From contig NZ_CP101989.1 of assembly GCF_024508275.1 (NCBI RefSeq), positions 2,232,001-2,296,000 on the forward strand: 64,000 bases of DNA, given 5' to 3'. Of this stretch, positions 39,796-49,610 are shown in pieces. Made by a program: the position numbers and the translations under genes. Each line of letters starts with the position of its first letter. Position 1 is the stretch's first letter. The notes under the pieces were generated by a model that worked only from the letters and a program-made list of their open reading frames with translations, was not told where the DNA came from and did not search any database. The stretch comes from Cellulomonas wangsupingiae (GTDB taxonomy: Bacteria > Actinomycetota > Actinomycetes > Actinomycetales > Cellulomonadaceae).

Positions 39796-41115
39796 TCAGC
39801 AGGTCATGAGCAGCCGGTCGAGCACCCGGGTGCCGAACCGCAGCGCGTCGGCCGGCACCCGCTCGTCCACGCCGTGGAACATGCCCGCGAAGTCGAGGTC
39901 CGGGGGCAGCCGCAGCGGGGCGAACCCGTACCCGGTGATGCCCAGGAGCGAGAGCGACTTGTTGTCGGTGCCGCCCGACAGCATGTAGGGCAGCACGTGC
40001 GCACCGGGGTCCTCCGCGACGACGGCCGCGACCATCGCGTCGACGAGGGCGCCCTCGAAGGGGGCCTCGAGACCGGTGTCGCGCACGAGGTCCTCGACGT
40101 CCACGTGCGGCCCCGCGAGCCGGGCGACGGTCGCGTCGAACTCGTCGGACGCCCCCGGCAGGAAGCGCCCGTCGATCGAGGCGGTCGCGCTGCCGGGGAT
40201 GACGTTCTCCTTGTACCCGGCGGCCAGGCGCGTGGGGTTCGTCGAGTGGCGCAGCGTCGCACCCACGAACCGGGAGGCGGGACCCAGCGCGTCGACGAGC
40301 GCGTCGACCGCCGCCGGGTCCTCGGGGTCGAACGGCAGCCCCGTGAGGTCGGCGACGCCCTCGAGCAGCGCGCGGACCGTCGGCGTGAGCTGCAGCGGCC
40401 ACGCGTGCTGCCCGATCCGGGCCACGGCCGCGGCGAGGTGCGTCACCGCGTTGTCCGGGTTGACCTGGCTGCCGTGCCCCGCGCGGCCCGCCGCGACCAG
40501 CCGCAGCCACGCCAGGCCCTTCTCCGCCGTCTGCAGCAGGTACACGCGCTGCCCGGCGACGTCCACGGAGAACCCGCCGACCTCGCTGATCGCCTCGGTC
40601 GCCCCCGCGAACAGCTCGGGGCGGTGCTCGACCGCCCAGTGGGCGCCGAGGCGTCCGCCCGCCTCCTCGTCGGCGAACATCGCCACGACGACGTCGCGGG
40701 CGGGACGCCTGCCCTCCCGGACCATCTGCCGGACGACCGCGAGCACCATCGCGTCCATGTCCTTCATGTCGACCGCGCCGCGACCCCAGACCAGGCCGTC
40801 GCGCAGCTCGCCGGCGAACGGGTCCACCGACCAGTCCGGCGCGTGCGCGGGGACGACGTCCAGGTGGCCGTGCACGACGAGCGCGGGGCGCGTCGGGTCG
40901 GTGCCCTCGAGCCGCACGACCACGTTGGCGCGCCCGGGTGCGCTCTCGAACAGCTCGGGCTCCAGGCCGACGTCCTGCAGCAGCCCGACGACGTACTCGG
41001 CCGCCTCCCGCTCCCCCGGTCCCGTGCCGTCGCCGGGGTTGGTCGTGTCGAAGCGGATGAGGTCGCGGCACAGGTCGACGACCTCGTCCTGGGCGGTGGG
41101 CCCGGCGGGGTTCAC
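39796..41115 (-). CDS. M20 family metallopeptidase
   Basis: A zinc-dependent amidohydrolase or dipeptidase of 439 residues; the substrate is unknown. The metal-binding motifs are [21 protein letters not shown] (His and Asp), [10 protein letters not shown] (bridging Asp), MFADEEAGG (catalytic and metal Glu), and a late His in [10 protein letters not shown]. The dimerisation domain lies between. The start is GTG at 41115, overlapping the stop of the M3 peptidase gene as GTGA, so the two peptidases are translated together, suggesting joint peptide turnover. Confidence 0.92.
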   Translation of the reverse strand: MNPAGPTAQDEVVDLCRDLIRFDTTNPGDGTGPGEREAAEYVVGLLQDVGLEPELFESAPGRANVVVRLEGTDPTRPALVVHGHLDVVPAHAPDWSVDPFAGELRDGLVWGRGAVDMKDMDAMVLAVVRQMVREGRRPARDVVVAMFADEEAGGRLGAHWAVEHRPELFAGATEAISEVGGFSVDVAGQRVYLLQTAEKGLAWLRLVAAGRAGHGSQVNPDNAVTHLAAAVARIGQHAWPLQLTPTVRALLEGVADLTGLPFDPEDPAAVDALVDALGPASRFVGATLRHSTNPTRLAAGYKENVIPGSATASIDGRFLPGASDEFDATVARLAGPHVDVEDLVRDTGLEAPFEGALVDAMVAAVVAEDPGAHVLPYMLSGGTDNKSLSLLGITGYGFAPLRLPPDLDFAGMFHGVDERVPADALRFGTRVLDRLLMTC

Positions 41116-43202
41116 GCCGACGCCCCGAGCAGGCCGCGGCGGGCCAGCAGGGGCTCGATACGGGGGTCGCGCCCCCGCAGGTCGCGGAACGCCTGCAGCG
41201 GGTCGATCGATCCCCCGCGACCGAGCAGCCGGGCCCGGAACGCGTCACCGTTCTCGCGCCGCAGACCACCGTTCTCGGCGAACCACTCGACCGTGTCCGC
41301 GTCGAGCACCTCGGACCAGATGTACGCGTAGTACCCCGCCGCGTAGCCGCTGCAGAAGATGTGGTTGAAGTAGGTCGTGCGGTACCGCGGCGGCACGGTG
41401 CGCAGGTCCACGCCGGCGTCGCGCAGCGCCTTCGCCTCGAACTGCTCGACCTGCGCCGGGTCCGTCGGGACCTCCTCGGGCGCGAGGCGGTGCCACGCCT
41501 GGTCGAGCAGCGCCGCCGCGAGGTACTCGGTGGTCGCGAAGCCCTCGCCGTCCTGCTGCGAGGCGATCAGGGTCTCGACCCACTGCGCCGGCATCGGCTC
41601 ACCGGTCTCGTGGTGCACCGCGAACGCGCGCAGCACCTGCGGGTCCCACGCCCACATCTCGTTGACCTGGGACGGGTACTCGACGAAGTCGCGGGGCACG
41701 TTCGTGCCCGACTGCGACGGGTACCGCACGGCCGAGAGCAGGCCGTGCAGCGCGTGCCCGAACTCGTGGAACAGCGTGATGACCTCGTCCCACGTGAGCA
41801 GGGTCGGCTGACCGGGCGGCGGCTGGGGGATGTTGAGGTTGTTGACGACGACGGGCGCCTCCCCCAGCAGGCCCGACTGCTCGACGAGCGAGTTCATCCA
41901 CGCGCCGCCGCGCTTGGCGGGGCGCGTCCACCAGTCGCCGAGGAACAGGCCGAGGCCGGTGCCGTCGGCGTCGAACACCTCGAAGACGCGCACGTCGGGG
42001 TGGTAGCCCACGAGGTCGTGGCGCTCGGCGAACGTCAGGCCGTACAGGCTGTTCGCCGCCCGGAAGACCCCGTCCGCCAGCACCCGCTCGAGCTCCAGGT
42101 ACGGGCGCAGCTCGGCCTCGTCGAGCGCACGGCGCTGCTGCCGGACGCGGCCCGCGTAGTACGCCCAGTCCCAGGGCTCGAGAGACGCCCCCGGGTGGTC
42201 GGCCTGGAGCGCGTGCTCGAGGTCCGCCGCCTCCTCACGGGCGTTGGCGACCGCCGCCGGCGCGAGCCGCGTGAGCATGGCCTCGACGGCCTGGGCGGAA
42301 CCTGCGGTGGCGTCGGCGGCGACGTAGGCGGCGTGGTGCTCGAAGCCGAGCAGGCGGGCCCGCTCGGCACGCAGCCGGACCATGGCGAGCAGGGTGCTGC
42401 GCGTGTCGTGCGCCTCCCCGCCCGCGCCGCGCGTCACCGACGCGGTCATGACGCGCTCGCGCAGCCCGCGGTCGCGCAGCAGGGAGAGCACGGACTGCTG
42501 GGTGGGCAGCTGCAGCTCGAGCAGCCAGGCGCCCTCGTGGCCACGGGCGGTGGCCGCCCGGGCCGCCGCCGCGCGGGCGTCCTCGGGCAGGCCGTCGAGC
42601 TCGGCCTCGTCCGTGACCAGCACCGCCGCCTCGTTGGTCGCGGCGAGCAGCAGGCGGCCGAACGTCGCGTCGAGCGACGTCATCTCGGCGTTGATCGCGC
42701 GCAGTCGCTCCTGCGCCGGTGCGTCCAGGCCCACGCCGGCACGCGCGAACCGGGTGCGCGTGCGGTGCAGCAGCCACGCCGTGTCGGGGGCGAGCTGCGC
42801 GCCCTCGGCCTCGAGCCGCGCGGCGAGCGCCTCGACGCGGGCGTGCAGCCGGGCGTCCAGCCAGATGGCGTCGGAGTGCTCGGCCAGCAGCGGCGCGACC
42901 TCCTCCTCGACGGCCTGCAGGCCGGGCGTCGACTCGGCACCCGACTGCACGAAGAAGGCCGACGCGGCACGGGACAGCAGGCGCCCCGAGCGCTCCAGCG
43001 CCTCGAGGGTGTTCTCCACGGTGGGCTCCGCCGGGTCGACGGCGATCGCCTCGACCTCGGCACGCTGCTCGGCCATCCCCGCACGCAGCGCGGGCAGGAA
43101 GTGCTCCTCGCGCAGCTCCCGGAAGTCCGGCAGGCCGTAGGGCAGGTCGGACGTGCGGGCGAAGGGGTTGGCAGGGTCGAGCGGCAGCGCCTCGGAGGTC
43201 AT
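41112..43202 (-). CDS. M3 family oligopeptidase
   Basis: A cytoplasmic zinc oligopeptidase related to peptidyl-dipeptidase Dcp and oligopeptidase A, 696 residues. The zinc site HEFGHALH is at 479-486, followed by the third ligand region [19 protein letters not shown]. Other features are [30 protein letters not shown] and the C-terminal [26 protein letters not shown]. It begins [14 protein letters not shown] at ATG 43202; the same frame stays open far upstream across antisense sequence of other genes, which is not coding. It forms an operon with the M20 peptidase. Confidence 0.94.
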   Translation of the reverse strand: MTSEALPLDPANPFARTSDLPYGLPDFRELREEHFLPALRAGMAEQRAEVEAIAVDPAEPTVENTLEALERSGRLLSRAASAFFVQSGAESTPGLQAVEEEVAPLLAEHSDAIWLDARLHARVEALAARLEAEGAQLAPDTAWLLHRTRTRFARAGVGLDAPAQERLRAINAEMTSLDATFGRLLLAATNEAAVLVTDEAELDGLPEDARAAAARAATARGHEGAWLLELQLPTQQSVLSLLRDRGLRERVMTASVTRGAGGEAHDTRSTLLAMVRLRAERARLLGFEHHAAYVAADATAGSAQAVEAMLTRLAPAAVANAREEAADLEHALQADHPGASLEPWDWAYYAGRVRQQRRALDEAELRPYLELERVLADGVFRAANSLYGLTFAERHDLVGYHPDVRVFEVFDADGTGLGLFLGDWWTRPAKRGGAWMNSLVEQSGLLGEAPVVVNNLNIPQPPPGQPTLLTWDEVITLFHEFGHALHGLLSAVRYPSQSGTNVPRDFVEYPSQVNEMWAWDPQVLRAFAVHHETGEPMPAQWVETLIASQQDGEGFATTEYLAAALLDQAWHRLAPEEVPTDPAQVEQFEAKALRDAGVDLRTVPPRYRTTYFNHIFCSGYAAGYYAYIWSEVLDADTVEWFAENGGLRRENGDAFRARLLGRGGSIDPLQAFRDLRGRDPRIEPLLARRGLLGASA

Positions 43203-43312
43203 GGCCTCATCGTCACAGACTCCGGGCCGCCCGGGGCGGGTAGCCCGGCGGCACGTCGCCGCACGAGCACGGGACGTCGCGCCCTCCGCGACAGCTGCAC
43301 ACCCGAGGGTGC

Positions 43313-43334
43313 GCCCCGGCCGGCCGGCCGGGGC
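43313..43334 (-). terminator. Perfect GC palindrome after ald
   Basis: A perfect 22-base palindrome (GCCCC, then alternating CCGG/GGCC, then GGGGC) starts two bases after the ald stop codon. A second, imperfect hairpin (GCACCC/GTGTGC) follows further downstream at about 43297-43312. Confidence 0.5.
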
Positions 43335-43336
43335 TC

Positions 43337-44470
43337 TCAGCGCGGCGGGCCGCCCGGCACCTCGAGCACGTCCTGCGGCGGGGTCCAGGGCAGGCCGTGC
43401 GCCTGCGCGACGGGGGCGTTCAGCACGCGCCCGGCGTGCGTCGTGAGCCCGCCCGCGAGCGCCGGGTCGGCCAGCGCGGCGGCCCGCCACCCGGTGTCCG
43501 CGAGCGCGGTGAGGTACGGCAGCGTCGCGTTGGTGAGGGCGTGCGTGGAGGTGACGGGGACGGCGCCCGGCATGTTGGCGACGCAGTACAGCACCGAGCC
43601 GTGCACCCGGAAGGTGGGGTCGTCGTGGGTGGTGGCGCGCGTGTCCTCGAAGCACCCGCCCTGGTCGACGGCGACGTCGACCAGCACCGACCCCGGCCGC
43701 ATGCGCGCGACCAGGGCGTTGCTCACCAGGCGCGGGGCCCGCGCACCGGGGCGCAGCACGGCGCCGACGACGAGGTCCGCGTCGAGCAGCTCGCGCTCGA
43801 TCGCCCACGTCGAGGACGCGAGCGTCCGCACGCGGCCGCCGAACAGGTCGTCGAGCTCGCGCAGCCGCGGCACGGACAGGTCCAGGACGGTGACGTCGGC
43901 GCGCATGCCCACGGCGATCTGGGCGGCGTGCGTGCCGACGACGCCGCCGCCGAGGACGACGACCTTGGCGCCGTCGGCGCCGGGCACGCCGCCGAGCAGG
44001 ACGCCGCGGCCGCCCTCGTTGCGCATGAGGTGGTAGGCACCGACCTGGGTGGCGAGCCGTCCGGCGACCTCGCTCATGGGGGCCAGCAGCGGCAGCGACC
44101 CGTCGGGCAGCTGCACGGTCTCGTAGGCGATCGACGTGGTGCCGGCGGCGAGCAGCGCGTCGGTCGCGGGTCGGTCGGCAGCCAGGTGCAGGTACGTGAA
44201 CAGCGTGAGGTCGTCGCGCAGGTACGGGTACTCCGCGGCGACCGGCTCCTTGACCTTGCAGACCAGCTCGGCCGACCACGCGTCGGCCGGGGTGGGGACG
44301 ACGCGGGCGCCGGCGGACACGTAGTCGGCGTCGTCGATCGCCGAGCCGGCGCCCGCACCGGCCTCGACGAGGACCTCGTGGCCGGCGGACACGAGCTGCT
44401 GCACGCCAGCGGGCGTGAGGGCGACGCGGTACTCGCGGTTCTTGGTCTCGCGCGGGATGCCGACCTGCAT
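43337..44470 (-). CDS. ald: Alanine dehydrogenase
   Basis: Interconverts L-alanine and pyruvate plus ammonia with NAD. The 377-residue protein begins [36 protein letters not shown], has the substrate Lys in [17 protein letters not shown], the active-site His in [12 protein letters not shown], the NAD site [28 protein letters not shown], and [20 protein letters not shown] with the catalytic Asp. AGGAGCACCCGTC before the ATG is a normal ribosome-binding site. It lies between the M3 peptidase and a divergent kinase gene, and could use alanine released by peptidases. Confidence 0.95.
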   Translation of the reverse strand: MQVGIPRETKNREYRVALTPAGVQQLVSAGHEVLVEAGAGAGSAIDDADYVSAGARVVPTPADAWSAELVCKVKEPVAAEYPYLRDDLTLFTYLHLAADRPATDALLAAGTTSIAYETVQLPDGSLPLLAPMSEVAGRLATQVGAYHLMRNEGGRGVLLGGVPGADGAKVVVLGGGVVGTHAAQIAVGMRADVTVLDLSVPRLRELDDLFGGRVRTLASSTWAIERELLDADLVVGAVLRPGARAPRLVSNALVARMRPGSVLVDVAVDQGGCFEDTRATTHDDPTFRVHGSVLYCVANMPGAVPVTSTHALTNATLPYLTALADTGWRAAALADPALAGGLTTHAGRVLNAPVAQAHGLPWTPPQDVLEVPGGPPR

Positions 44471-44571
44471 GACGGGTGCTCCTGTCCGGGGGACGTGACC
44501 GGCGTGGGTGCCGCTCAACCCGAGTGTGGGCTCCGGTCGTTGCCGCCGCATGACGACCGGTTGCCGTTCGG

Positions 44572-44577
44572 TAGCGT
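44572..44577 (+). promoter_or_regulatory. Predicted -10 element of the fructosamine-kinase-like gene
   Basis: TAGCGT, six bases before ATG at 44584; a leaderless arrangement. Confidence 0.4.
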
Positions 44578-44583
44578 GACGGC

Positions 44584-45381
44584 ATGTCCGTGGACCCACC
44601 GCCGGGGGGCGTGGCGGTGCACCGCAAGCGCCGGGCCGGCGCACCGGCGGGGTTCTTCGCGTGCGAGGCGGCCGGCCTGCGCTGGCTCGCCGCCGCGAGC
44701 GGTGCGCCGGTCGTGGAGGTCCTCGACGTCGGCGTGGACCACCTCGACCTGGTCCGCCTCGCCCCGGTGCGGCCGGACGTCGCGGCGGCGCACGCGTTCG
44801 GCGAGGCGCTGGCGCGCACGCACGCCGCGGGGGCGCCCGCCTTCGGGGCGCCTCCCGACGGCTGGGACGGCGACGGCTGGTTCGGCCCGCTCGACGCACC
44901 GCTGCGCATGGCCGCGGGCCGGTACGACGCGTGGGGGCCGTTCCTGGCCGACTGCCGCATCGTCCCCGTGGCGGGGGCGCTGCGCCGTGCCGGGCTGACG
45001 ACCCCCGACGACGACGCGGCGTTCGACCGGCTCGCCGGCCTGCTGCGCGACGGCCGCTGGGACGACGACGAGCCGCCCGCACGGCTGCACGGGGACCTGT
45101 GGCAGGGCAACGTCGTGTGGACGGCGCAGGGCGCCACCCTCATCGACCCCGCCGCGCACGGCGGCCACCGCGAGACGGACCTGGCCATGCTCGTGCTGTT
45201 CGGGCTGCCGCACCTCGAGGAGGTGCTCGCCGCGTACGACGCGGCGCGCCCGCTGCGCCGCGGCTGGCGGCACCGATCGGGGCTGCACCAGCTGTACCCC
45301 GTCGCGGTCCACGCGCTGCTGTTCGGCGGCGGGTACGTCGCGCAGACGCGGCGGCTGCTGCACGCGGCGGCCGGGTCCTGA
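44584..45381 (+). CDS. Fructosamine kinase family protein
   Basis: A 265-residue aminoglycoside-phosphotransferase-fold kinase of the fructosamine/ketosamine-3-kinase family. These phosphorylate sugar-amine adducts so they decompose and deglycate proteins. It has the Lys-containing strand [27 protein letters not shown], the catalytic loop [14 protein letters not shown] and the metal motif [17 protein letters not shown]. The native substrate is not known. It stands alone after a leaderless-type promoter. Confidence 0.9.
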   Translation: MSVDPPPGGVAVHRKRRAGAPAGFFACEAAGLRWLAAASGAPVVEVLDVGVDHLDLVRLAPVRPDVAAAHAFGEALARTHAAGAPAFGAPPDGWDGDGWFGPLDAPLRMAAGRYDAWGPFLADCRIVPVAGALRRAGLTTPDDDAAFDRLAGLLRDGRWDDDEPPARLHGDLWQGNVVWTAQGATLIDPAAHGGHRETDLAMLVLFGLPHLEEVLAAYDAARPLRRGWRHRSGLHQLYPVAVHALLFGGGYVAQTRRLLHAAAGS

Positions 45382-45459
45382 CCTGGCGGCGGCGCGCGTC
45401 GGACTTGTGAGAGCTTCGTGAGCACCCCCGCCACCGGTCGCGCGCCCAGGTAGGCGGAC

Positions 45460-45465
45460 TACCCT
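45460..45465 (+). promoter_or_regulatory. Predicted -10 element of the 45544 hydrolase gene
   Basis: TACCCT with no strong -35. It would give a leader of about 70 bases holding GGAGG at 45533-45537. The frame has a stop codon (TAG, 45451-45453) upstream of it. Confidence 0.3.
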
Positions 45466-45543
45466 CCAGGGCAGCTGCAGATCGTCCCGCGGCTGCCGGC
45501 ACGGTCGGCGGACCGCACGTCGAACGCCCGGAGGAGGCCCACC

Positions 45544-46218
45544 ATCACCAGACCCATCGTCCTCGTCCACGGGACCCGCACGTCGTCCGCGATCTGGTCC
45601 GCCCAGGTCGAGGCGATGCGTCGCAGCGGGCACCCGACGGTGGCGGTCGACCTGCCGGGTCACGGCACCCGCACGCACGAGCGCTTCACGCTCGACGGTG
45701 CGCTGGCCGTCATCGACGACGCGGTCGCGTCGTGCGAGGAGCCCCCGCTGCTGGTCGGGCTGTCGCTCGGCGGGTACACCGCCCTGGCGTACGCGGGTCG
45801 CCACGAGGACCGGGTCGCGGGCGTGGTGCTCGCGGGCTGCTCGACCGAGATCCGCGGCAAGCCCGTGTCCCTGTACCGGCGCGCGGCGCACCACGTCACG
45901 CGGTGGCTCGGCCTCGGCAAGGGCACGTGGCACGTGGTGACGGACATGCTCACCGCGCTGGCCGGGTACTCGCCGCTGACCGACCTGCGCCGCCTGCCGC
46001 TGCCGGTGTGGCTCGTGAACGGCGCGCGGGACCCGTTGCGCCTCGACGAGCGCCGCTACCTGCGCGCCCTGCCCGGCGCCCGCCTGACCGTCGTTCGGCG
46101 CGCGGGCCACGACGTCAACGCGCACGCGCCGGCCGCCTTCAACCGCGTGCTCCTCGACGCGCTCCACGAGCTCGCCGCGCACGCCCCGGTGCCCGCCCGC
46201 CGGTCCGCCCTGGCCTGA
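45544..46218 (+). CDS. Alpha/beta hydrolase, probable ATC start
   Basis: A 224-residue alpha/beta hydrolase; substrate unknown. The nucleophile is S74 in VGLSLGGYTAL, the acid Asp is in LVNGARDPLRL and the catalytic His is in RRAGHDVNAHAP. The conserved first strand and oxyanion loop (RPIVLVHGTRTSSAIW) lie before the first ATG (45616, codon 25). Between the in-frame stop at 45451 and 45616 there is no ATG, GTG or TTG. A strong GGAGG at 45533-45537 sits 6 bases before ATC at 45544, which begins the natural N-terminus ITRPIVLVHG. I therefore place the start there; a point error of ATG to ATC is the alternative. Confidence 0.8.
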   Translation: MTRPIVLVHGTRTSSAIWSAQVEAMRRSGHPTVAVDLPGHGTRTHERFTLDGALAVIDDAVASCEEPPLLVGLSLGGYTALAYAGRHEDRVAGVVLAGCSTEIRGKPVSLYRRAAHHVTRWLGLGKGTWHVVTDMLTALAGYSPLTDLRRLPLPVWLVNGARDPLRLDERRYLRALPGARLTVVRRAGHDVNAHAPAAFNRVLLDALHELAAHAPVPARRSALA

Positions 46219-46257
46219 CCCGGCACGCCGCGCCGTCGCGGAGGGAAGGAGCACGCA

Positions 46258-47022
46258 GTGGAGCGCATCGCGCTGCTGTCCGACGTGCACGGCAACACGA
46301 CGGCGTTCGACGCGGTGCTGCGCGACATCGACTCCCGCGGCATCACCACGATCGTCAACCTGGGTGACGTCGCCGGCAAGGGGCCCCGCGGGTCCGCCGC
46401 GGTGGCACGCAGCCGCGAGCGCTGCGCGGTGACGGTGCGCGGCAACTGGGACGACTTCCTGCCCGACCCCGCCACCGTGCGGGACGAGGCGCTGACGTGG
46501 TGGTACGAGGAGCTGACGCCCGACGACCGCGCGTGGCTGCGGGGACTGCCGCTCGTGCACCACCTCGAGCTCAGCGGCCGGCGGATCCGCCTGCTGCACG
46601 CCTCGGCGGCGAGCGTGCACGTGCGCGTGCACTTCCACCACACCGCCGAGGAGTTCGCCGGCATGTTCGCCACGACGGAGCTGACCGGTGACGGCCCCGA
46701 GCCGACGATGGTGGGGTACGGCGACGTGCACGACGCGTACGTCGAGACGTTCGAGAGCCGCACGCTGTTCAACGTCGGGAGCGTCGGCAACCCGCTGGAC
46801 GAGCCGACGGCGTCGTACGTGGTGCTCGAGGGCGACCCCGGGCCGAACGCGTCCGCGCCGTTCTCGCTGCAGGTCGTGCGGGTGCCGTACGACGTGGAGG
46901 CGGAGATCGCCGTGGCCCGGGACCTGCGCATGCCGCAGCGCGAGGCGTACGCGGTCGAGCTGCGCACCGCCGTCTACCGCGGGCTGCACGCCGAGCGGGG
47001 GCTGCGCGCGGACGACGTGTGA
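46258..47022 (+). CDS. Metallophosphoesterase family protein
   Basis: A 254-residue calcineurin-like phosphoesterase related to YfcE/DUF4114-type enzymes. Metal motifs are LLSDVHGNTTAFDAVL, VNLGDVAGKGPRG, VRGNWDDF, a His in LLHASAAS and GYGDVHDAYVE near the end. The last one has Asp where many family members have GHTH, so one metal ligand may be replaced. It is likely a phosphodiesterase or phosphatase; the substrate is unknown. The ribosome-binding site GGAGGGAAGGAG precedes GTG at 46258. It lies 39 bases after the hydrolase gene and probably shares its transcript. Confidence 0.88.
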   Translation: MERIALLSDVHGNTTAFDAVLRDIDSRGITTIVNLGDVAGKGPRGSAAVARSRERCAVTVRGNWDDFLPDPATVRDEALTWWYEELTPDDRAWLRGLPLVHHLELSGRRIRLLHASAASVHVRVHFHHTAEEFAGMFATTELTGDGPEPTMVGYGDVHDAYVETFESRTLFNVGSVGNPLDEPTASYVVLEGDPGPNASAPFSLQVVRVPYDVEAEIAVARDLRMPQREAYAVELRTAVYRGLHAERGLRADDV

Positions 47023-47029
47023 CGCGTGC

Positions 47030-47836
47030 TCAGCGCTCGTCCGCACCGAGGAACGTGCGCAGCACCGCGACGAACGCGTCCGGCTGCTCCGAGTGCACCC
47101 AGTGCCCGGCGCCCTTGATCGTCACGAGCGTCGTGCGCGGGAAGAGCCGGCGCATCGCCGGGCCGTGCTCCGGCCGCACGTAGTCGGACCTGTCGCCGGC
47201 GACCCACAGCACCGGGCGGTCGAGCACGGCGCCGCCCACGTCGGGGAAGCCGCCGATCACCGGGAGCTCGCGGCGGAGCAGGTCGAGGTTCGCCTGCCAG
47301 CGGAAGCCGTCGCCGTCGGCCCGCAGGTTCTGCAGCAGGAAGCCCCGCACCCGTGCGTCGTCCACGCGCTGCGCGAGGACCTCGTCCGCCTCGCCGCGGC
47401 GCGTCACCATGGTCAGGTCGATCGCCGCCAGGCTGTCGAGCAGGTGGGCGAACTCCCCCAGGGAGCCACCAGTCGCGGGGGCGATGTCCGCGACGACCAG
47501 CCGGTCGACGAGCTCGGGGTGGCGCAGGGCGAGGACCATGGCGACCTTGCCGCCCATCGAGTGCCCGACGACGTGGACCGGCCCGGCGGTGGCGAACCCC
47601 TCGCGCAGGTGCGCGGCGACGAGGTCGGCCGTGGCGGCGTAGTCGAACCGGTCCGTCCAGGGCGAGCGGCCGTGGTTCGGCAGGTCGACCAGCAGCGAAC
47701 GGAAGTCCGGGACCAGCGCCTTGGCGATCTGCGTGAAGTTGCGCCCCTGTCCGAACAGGCCGTGCAGGAAGACCACCGGGGCACCGGTCTCCCCCACGGT
47801 CGTGCTGCTGAGGGTGCCCGACGCGCTGCTGCTCAC
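47030..47836 (-). CDS. Alpha/beta fold hydrolase (YbfF-like esterase)
   Basis: A 268-residue esterase-like hydrolase. The oxyanion loop is VVFLHGLFGQGRNF, the nucleophile Ser is in VVGHSMGGKVAM, and the final His is in IKGAGHWVHSEQPDAF. The spacing and the PNHGRSPW motif resemble the YbfF/abhydrolase-11 group acting on acyl esters. GTG at 47836 is chosen because a -10-like TAGGCT lies 8 bases upstream; GTG at 47842 would be too near it. It is convergent with the metallophosphoesterase gene and divergent from clpP. Confidence 0.92.
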   Translation of the reverse strand: MSSSASGTLSSTTVGETGAPVVFLHGLFGQGRNFTQIAKALVPDFRSLLVDLPNHGRSPWTDRFDYAATADLVAAHLREGFATAGPVHVVGHSMGGKVAMVLALRHPELVDRLVVADIAPATGGSLGEFAHLLDSLAAIDLTMVTRRGEADEVLAQRVDDARVRGFLLQNLRADGDGFRWQANLDLLRRELPVIGGFPDVGGAVLDRPVLWVAGDRSDYVRPEHGPAMRRLFPRTTLVTIKGAGHWVHSEQPDAFVAVLRTFLGADER

Positions 47837-47844
47837 GGGCACCG

Positions 47845-47850
47845 AGCCTA
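47845..47850 (-). promoter_or_regulatory. Predicted -10 element of the 47030 hydrolase gene
   Basis: TAGGCT on the minus strand, 8 bases before GTG at 47836. Confidence 0.4.
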
Positions 47851-47885
47851 GGACGTGCCGGCCCGCCGAGCGCACCACGTCACGT

Positions 47886-47915
47886 GCTGCCGAGGGCGGA
47901 TCCGCCGTCGGCAGC
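47886..47915. promoter_or_regulatory. 30-base near-perfect palindrome upstream of clpP pair
   Basis: Outer arms GCTGCCGA (47886-47893) and TCGGCAGC (47908-47915) enclose the perfect inner palindrome GGCGGATCCGCC; only one position pair is mismatched. It ends 42 bases before the clpP start and lies between two divergent genes, a likely operator site for the adjacent PopR-like regulator. Confidence 0.5.
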
Positions 47916-47957
47916 GCGGGGCCCGTGGGGATCACCGGGCGGCGCAGGGTGGGAGGC

Positions 47958-48587
47958 ATGAGCACCCCGACGTCCCTCCGCCCCTACGACGACGAGCTGA
48001 TCGCCCGGCTCGCGTACCGCAGGATCGTCGTGCTGAGCACGGCGCTCGACGAGCACACCGGCCACCGCCTGGCGGCCCAGCTGCTGCTGCTGTCCGCCGA
48101 GGACCCGCGCACGGACGTGACGCTGTGGATCAGCTCACCGGGCGGCTCCGTGCCGGCGATGCTGGCGATCCACGACGTCATGCGGCTGATCCCGAACGAC
48201 GTGCGCACCGTGGCGGCGGGGATGGCCGCGAGCGCCGGGCAGTTCCTGCTGTCCGCCGGGACGCCCGGCAAGCGGTTCGCGCTGCCGCACGCGCGCGTCC
48301 TGCTGCACCAGGGGTCGGCGGGCATCGGCGGCACCGCCGTCGACGTCGAGCTCCAGGCGGACGACCTGCGGCACACGCGCGACACCGTGCTGGGCCTCAT
48401 CGCCCGGCACACGGGCCAGAGCGTCGAGCGCGTCCGGGAGGACTCGCTGCGCGACCGCTGGTTCACGGCCGCCGAGGCGCTCGCGTACGGGTTCGTCGAC
48501 GCGGTGGCGGACGACCTCGCCCACGTGCTGCCCGACACCACGCGTCACGTCCAGGTCGGCGCCGGGTTCGTGGGGGCCGACGCGTGA
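47958..48587 (+). CDS. clpP: ATP-dependent Clp protease proteolytic subunit (first of tandem pair)
   Basis: A ClpP serine peptidase subunit of 209 residues. The catalytic triad is intact: S92 ([10 protein letters not shown]), H117 (ARVLLHQGS) and D166 (SLRDRWFT). The ISSPGGSV oxyanion strand is present. The N-terminus is short with no clear propeptide. It would work with a Clp ATPase such as ClpX or ClpC. GGGAGG precedes the ATG closely. It overlaps the next clpP by four bases and is followed by a regulator gene in the opposite direction, as in the clpP3-clpP4/popR arrangement of Streptomyces. Confidence 0.93.
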   Translation: MSTPTSLRPYDDELIARLAYRRIVVLSTALDEHTGHRLAAQLLLLSAEDPRTDVTLWISSPGGSVPAMLAIHDVMRLIPNDVRTVAAGMAASAGQFLLSAGTPGKRFALPHARVLLHQGSAGIGGTAVDVELQADDLRHTRDTVLGLIARHTGQSVERVREDSLRDRWFTAAEALAYGFVDAVADDLAHVLPDTTRHVQVGAGFVGADA

Positions 48588-49177
48588 GCGGGTACCTGGT
48601 GCCGAACGTCGTCGAGCGTCGCGGCAACGTCGAGCGCACGGTGGACGTGTTCAGCCGGCTGCTGTCCGAGCGCATCGTGTACCTGGGCACGCCCATCGAC
48701 GACGGCGTGGCGAACGTGCTGGTGGCGCAGCTGCTGCACCTGGAGTCGGAGAACCCCGACCTGCCGATCCAGCTGTACGTGAACTCCCCCGGCGGCTCGA
48801 CGTCGGCGATGCTCGCCGTCTACGACGCCATGCAGTACGTGCGTCCGGACGTCGAGACCACGTGCGTGGGCCAGGCGGCGTCCGACGCGGCGGTGCTGCT
48901 CGCGGGAGGTGCCGCCGGGCACCGGGCGATCCTCGCGCACGGGCGCGTCGTGCTGCACCAGCCGTCGACGCGTGGCCAGGGCACGATCCCCGACCTCATC
49001 CTGGCGGCCGACGAGGTCGTCCGGGTGCGCGGCCAGCTCGAGGAGGTGCTCGCGCGCCACACGGGCAAGGACGTCGCGACGCTGCGGCGCGACACCGACC
49101 GGGACCTGGTGCTGACCGCGGAGCAGGCCGTCGCCTACGGCATCGCGGACCACGTGGTGACGTCGCGCAGGCGGTGA
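48584..49177 (+). CDS. clpP: ATP-dependent Clp protease proteolytic subunit (second of tandem pair)
   Basis: A second ClpP subunit of 197 residues, with intact triad S100 (GQAASDAAV), H125 ([11 protein letters not shown]) and D174 (TDRDLVLT). The residue after the catalytic Ser is Asp, where most ClpP have Met, which may alter the substrate pocket. The start is GTG at 48584, overlapping the first clpP stop as GTGA, so both subunits are made together and probably form a mixed 14-mer, as for ClpP1P2 in mycobacteria. The main housekeeping clpP pair is not in this window. Confidence 0.93.
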   Translation: MSGYLVPNVVERRGNVERTVDVFSRLLSERIVYLGTPIDDGVANVLVAQLLHLESENPDLPIQLYVNSPGGSTSAMLAVYDAMQYVRPDVETTCVGQAASDAAVLLAGGAAGHRAILAHGRVVLHQPSTRGQGTIPDLILAADEVVRVRGQLEEVLARHTGKDVATLRRDTDRDLVLTAEQAVAYGIADHVVTSRRR

Positions 49178-49196
49178 GCGCGGCGGCCGGGCCCGC

Positions 49197-49571
49197 TCAG
49201 GCGGCGAGCAGGACGCCGCCTCGGAGGGCGGTCGCCGCGCGCGCGTGCCCGGCCGCGCCGGGCCGGGAGGACAGCGGGCGCACCACGCCCGCGGGACGTG
49301 CCGCGGGTGTGGCGAGCGCGTCGACGATGCCCTGGGCCAGGTCGACCAGCGTCAGCCCCAGCGCGTCGGTGAGCGCGGCGAGCACCTCGGACGACGGCTC
49401 CTTGAGCCCGCGCTCGACCTCCGAGAGGTACTGCGGCGAGAGCCGGGCGCGGGCGGCGACGTCCACCAGGCGCAGCGCCCGGTCCTCACGCGCCGCGCGC
49501 AGCAGCGCACCGATCGTGCGTCGCCACGCGGACGGGCGGCGCGGGACCAGCGGGACGACGTCGTGCTCCAT
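49197..49571 (-). CDS. XRE family regulator, PopR/ClgR-like
   Basis: A 124-residue DNA-binding protein with a helix-turn-helix domain: ALLRAAREDRALRLVDVAARARLSPQYLSEVERGLKEPSSEVLAALTDALG, close to ClgR and PopR, which control clp genes in actinobacteria. The C-terminus is Ala-rich and ends in GGVLLAA; in Streptomyces PopR an Ala-Ala end is a ClpP degradation signal, so the same feedback is possible here. ATG at 49571 follows a -10-like TAGGTT by six bases. A PopR-like box lies just upstream. It converges with the tandem clpP genes. Confidence 0.88.
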   Translation of the reverse strand: MEHDVVPLVPRRPSAWRRTIGALLRAAREDRALRLVDVAARARLSPQYLSEVERGLKEPSSEVLAALTDALGLTLVDLAQGIVDALATPAARPAGVVRPLSSRPGAAGHARAATALRGGVLLAA

Positions 49572-49577
49572 GGACCG

Positions 49578-49583
49578 AACCTA
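49578..49583 (-). promoter_or_regulatory. Predicted -10 element of the PopR-like gene
   Basis: TAGGTT on the minus strand, six bases before ATG at 49571. Confidence 0.45.
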
Positions 49584-49610
49584 GCCACGCGGACCGCGCC
49601 GCGCGGCACG

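Noticed and set aside
47886..47915. Palindrome as an intrinsic terminator
   Set aside because: It lies between two divergent promoters, not after a gene, so a regulatory site is more likely.
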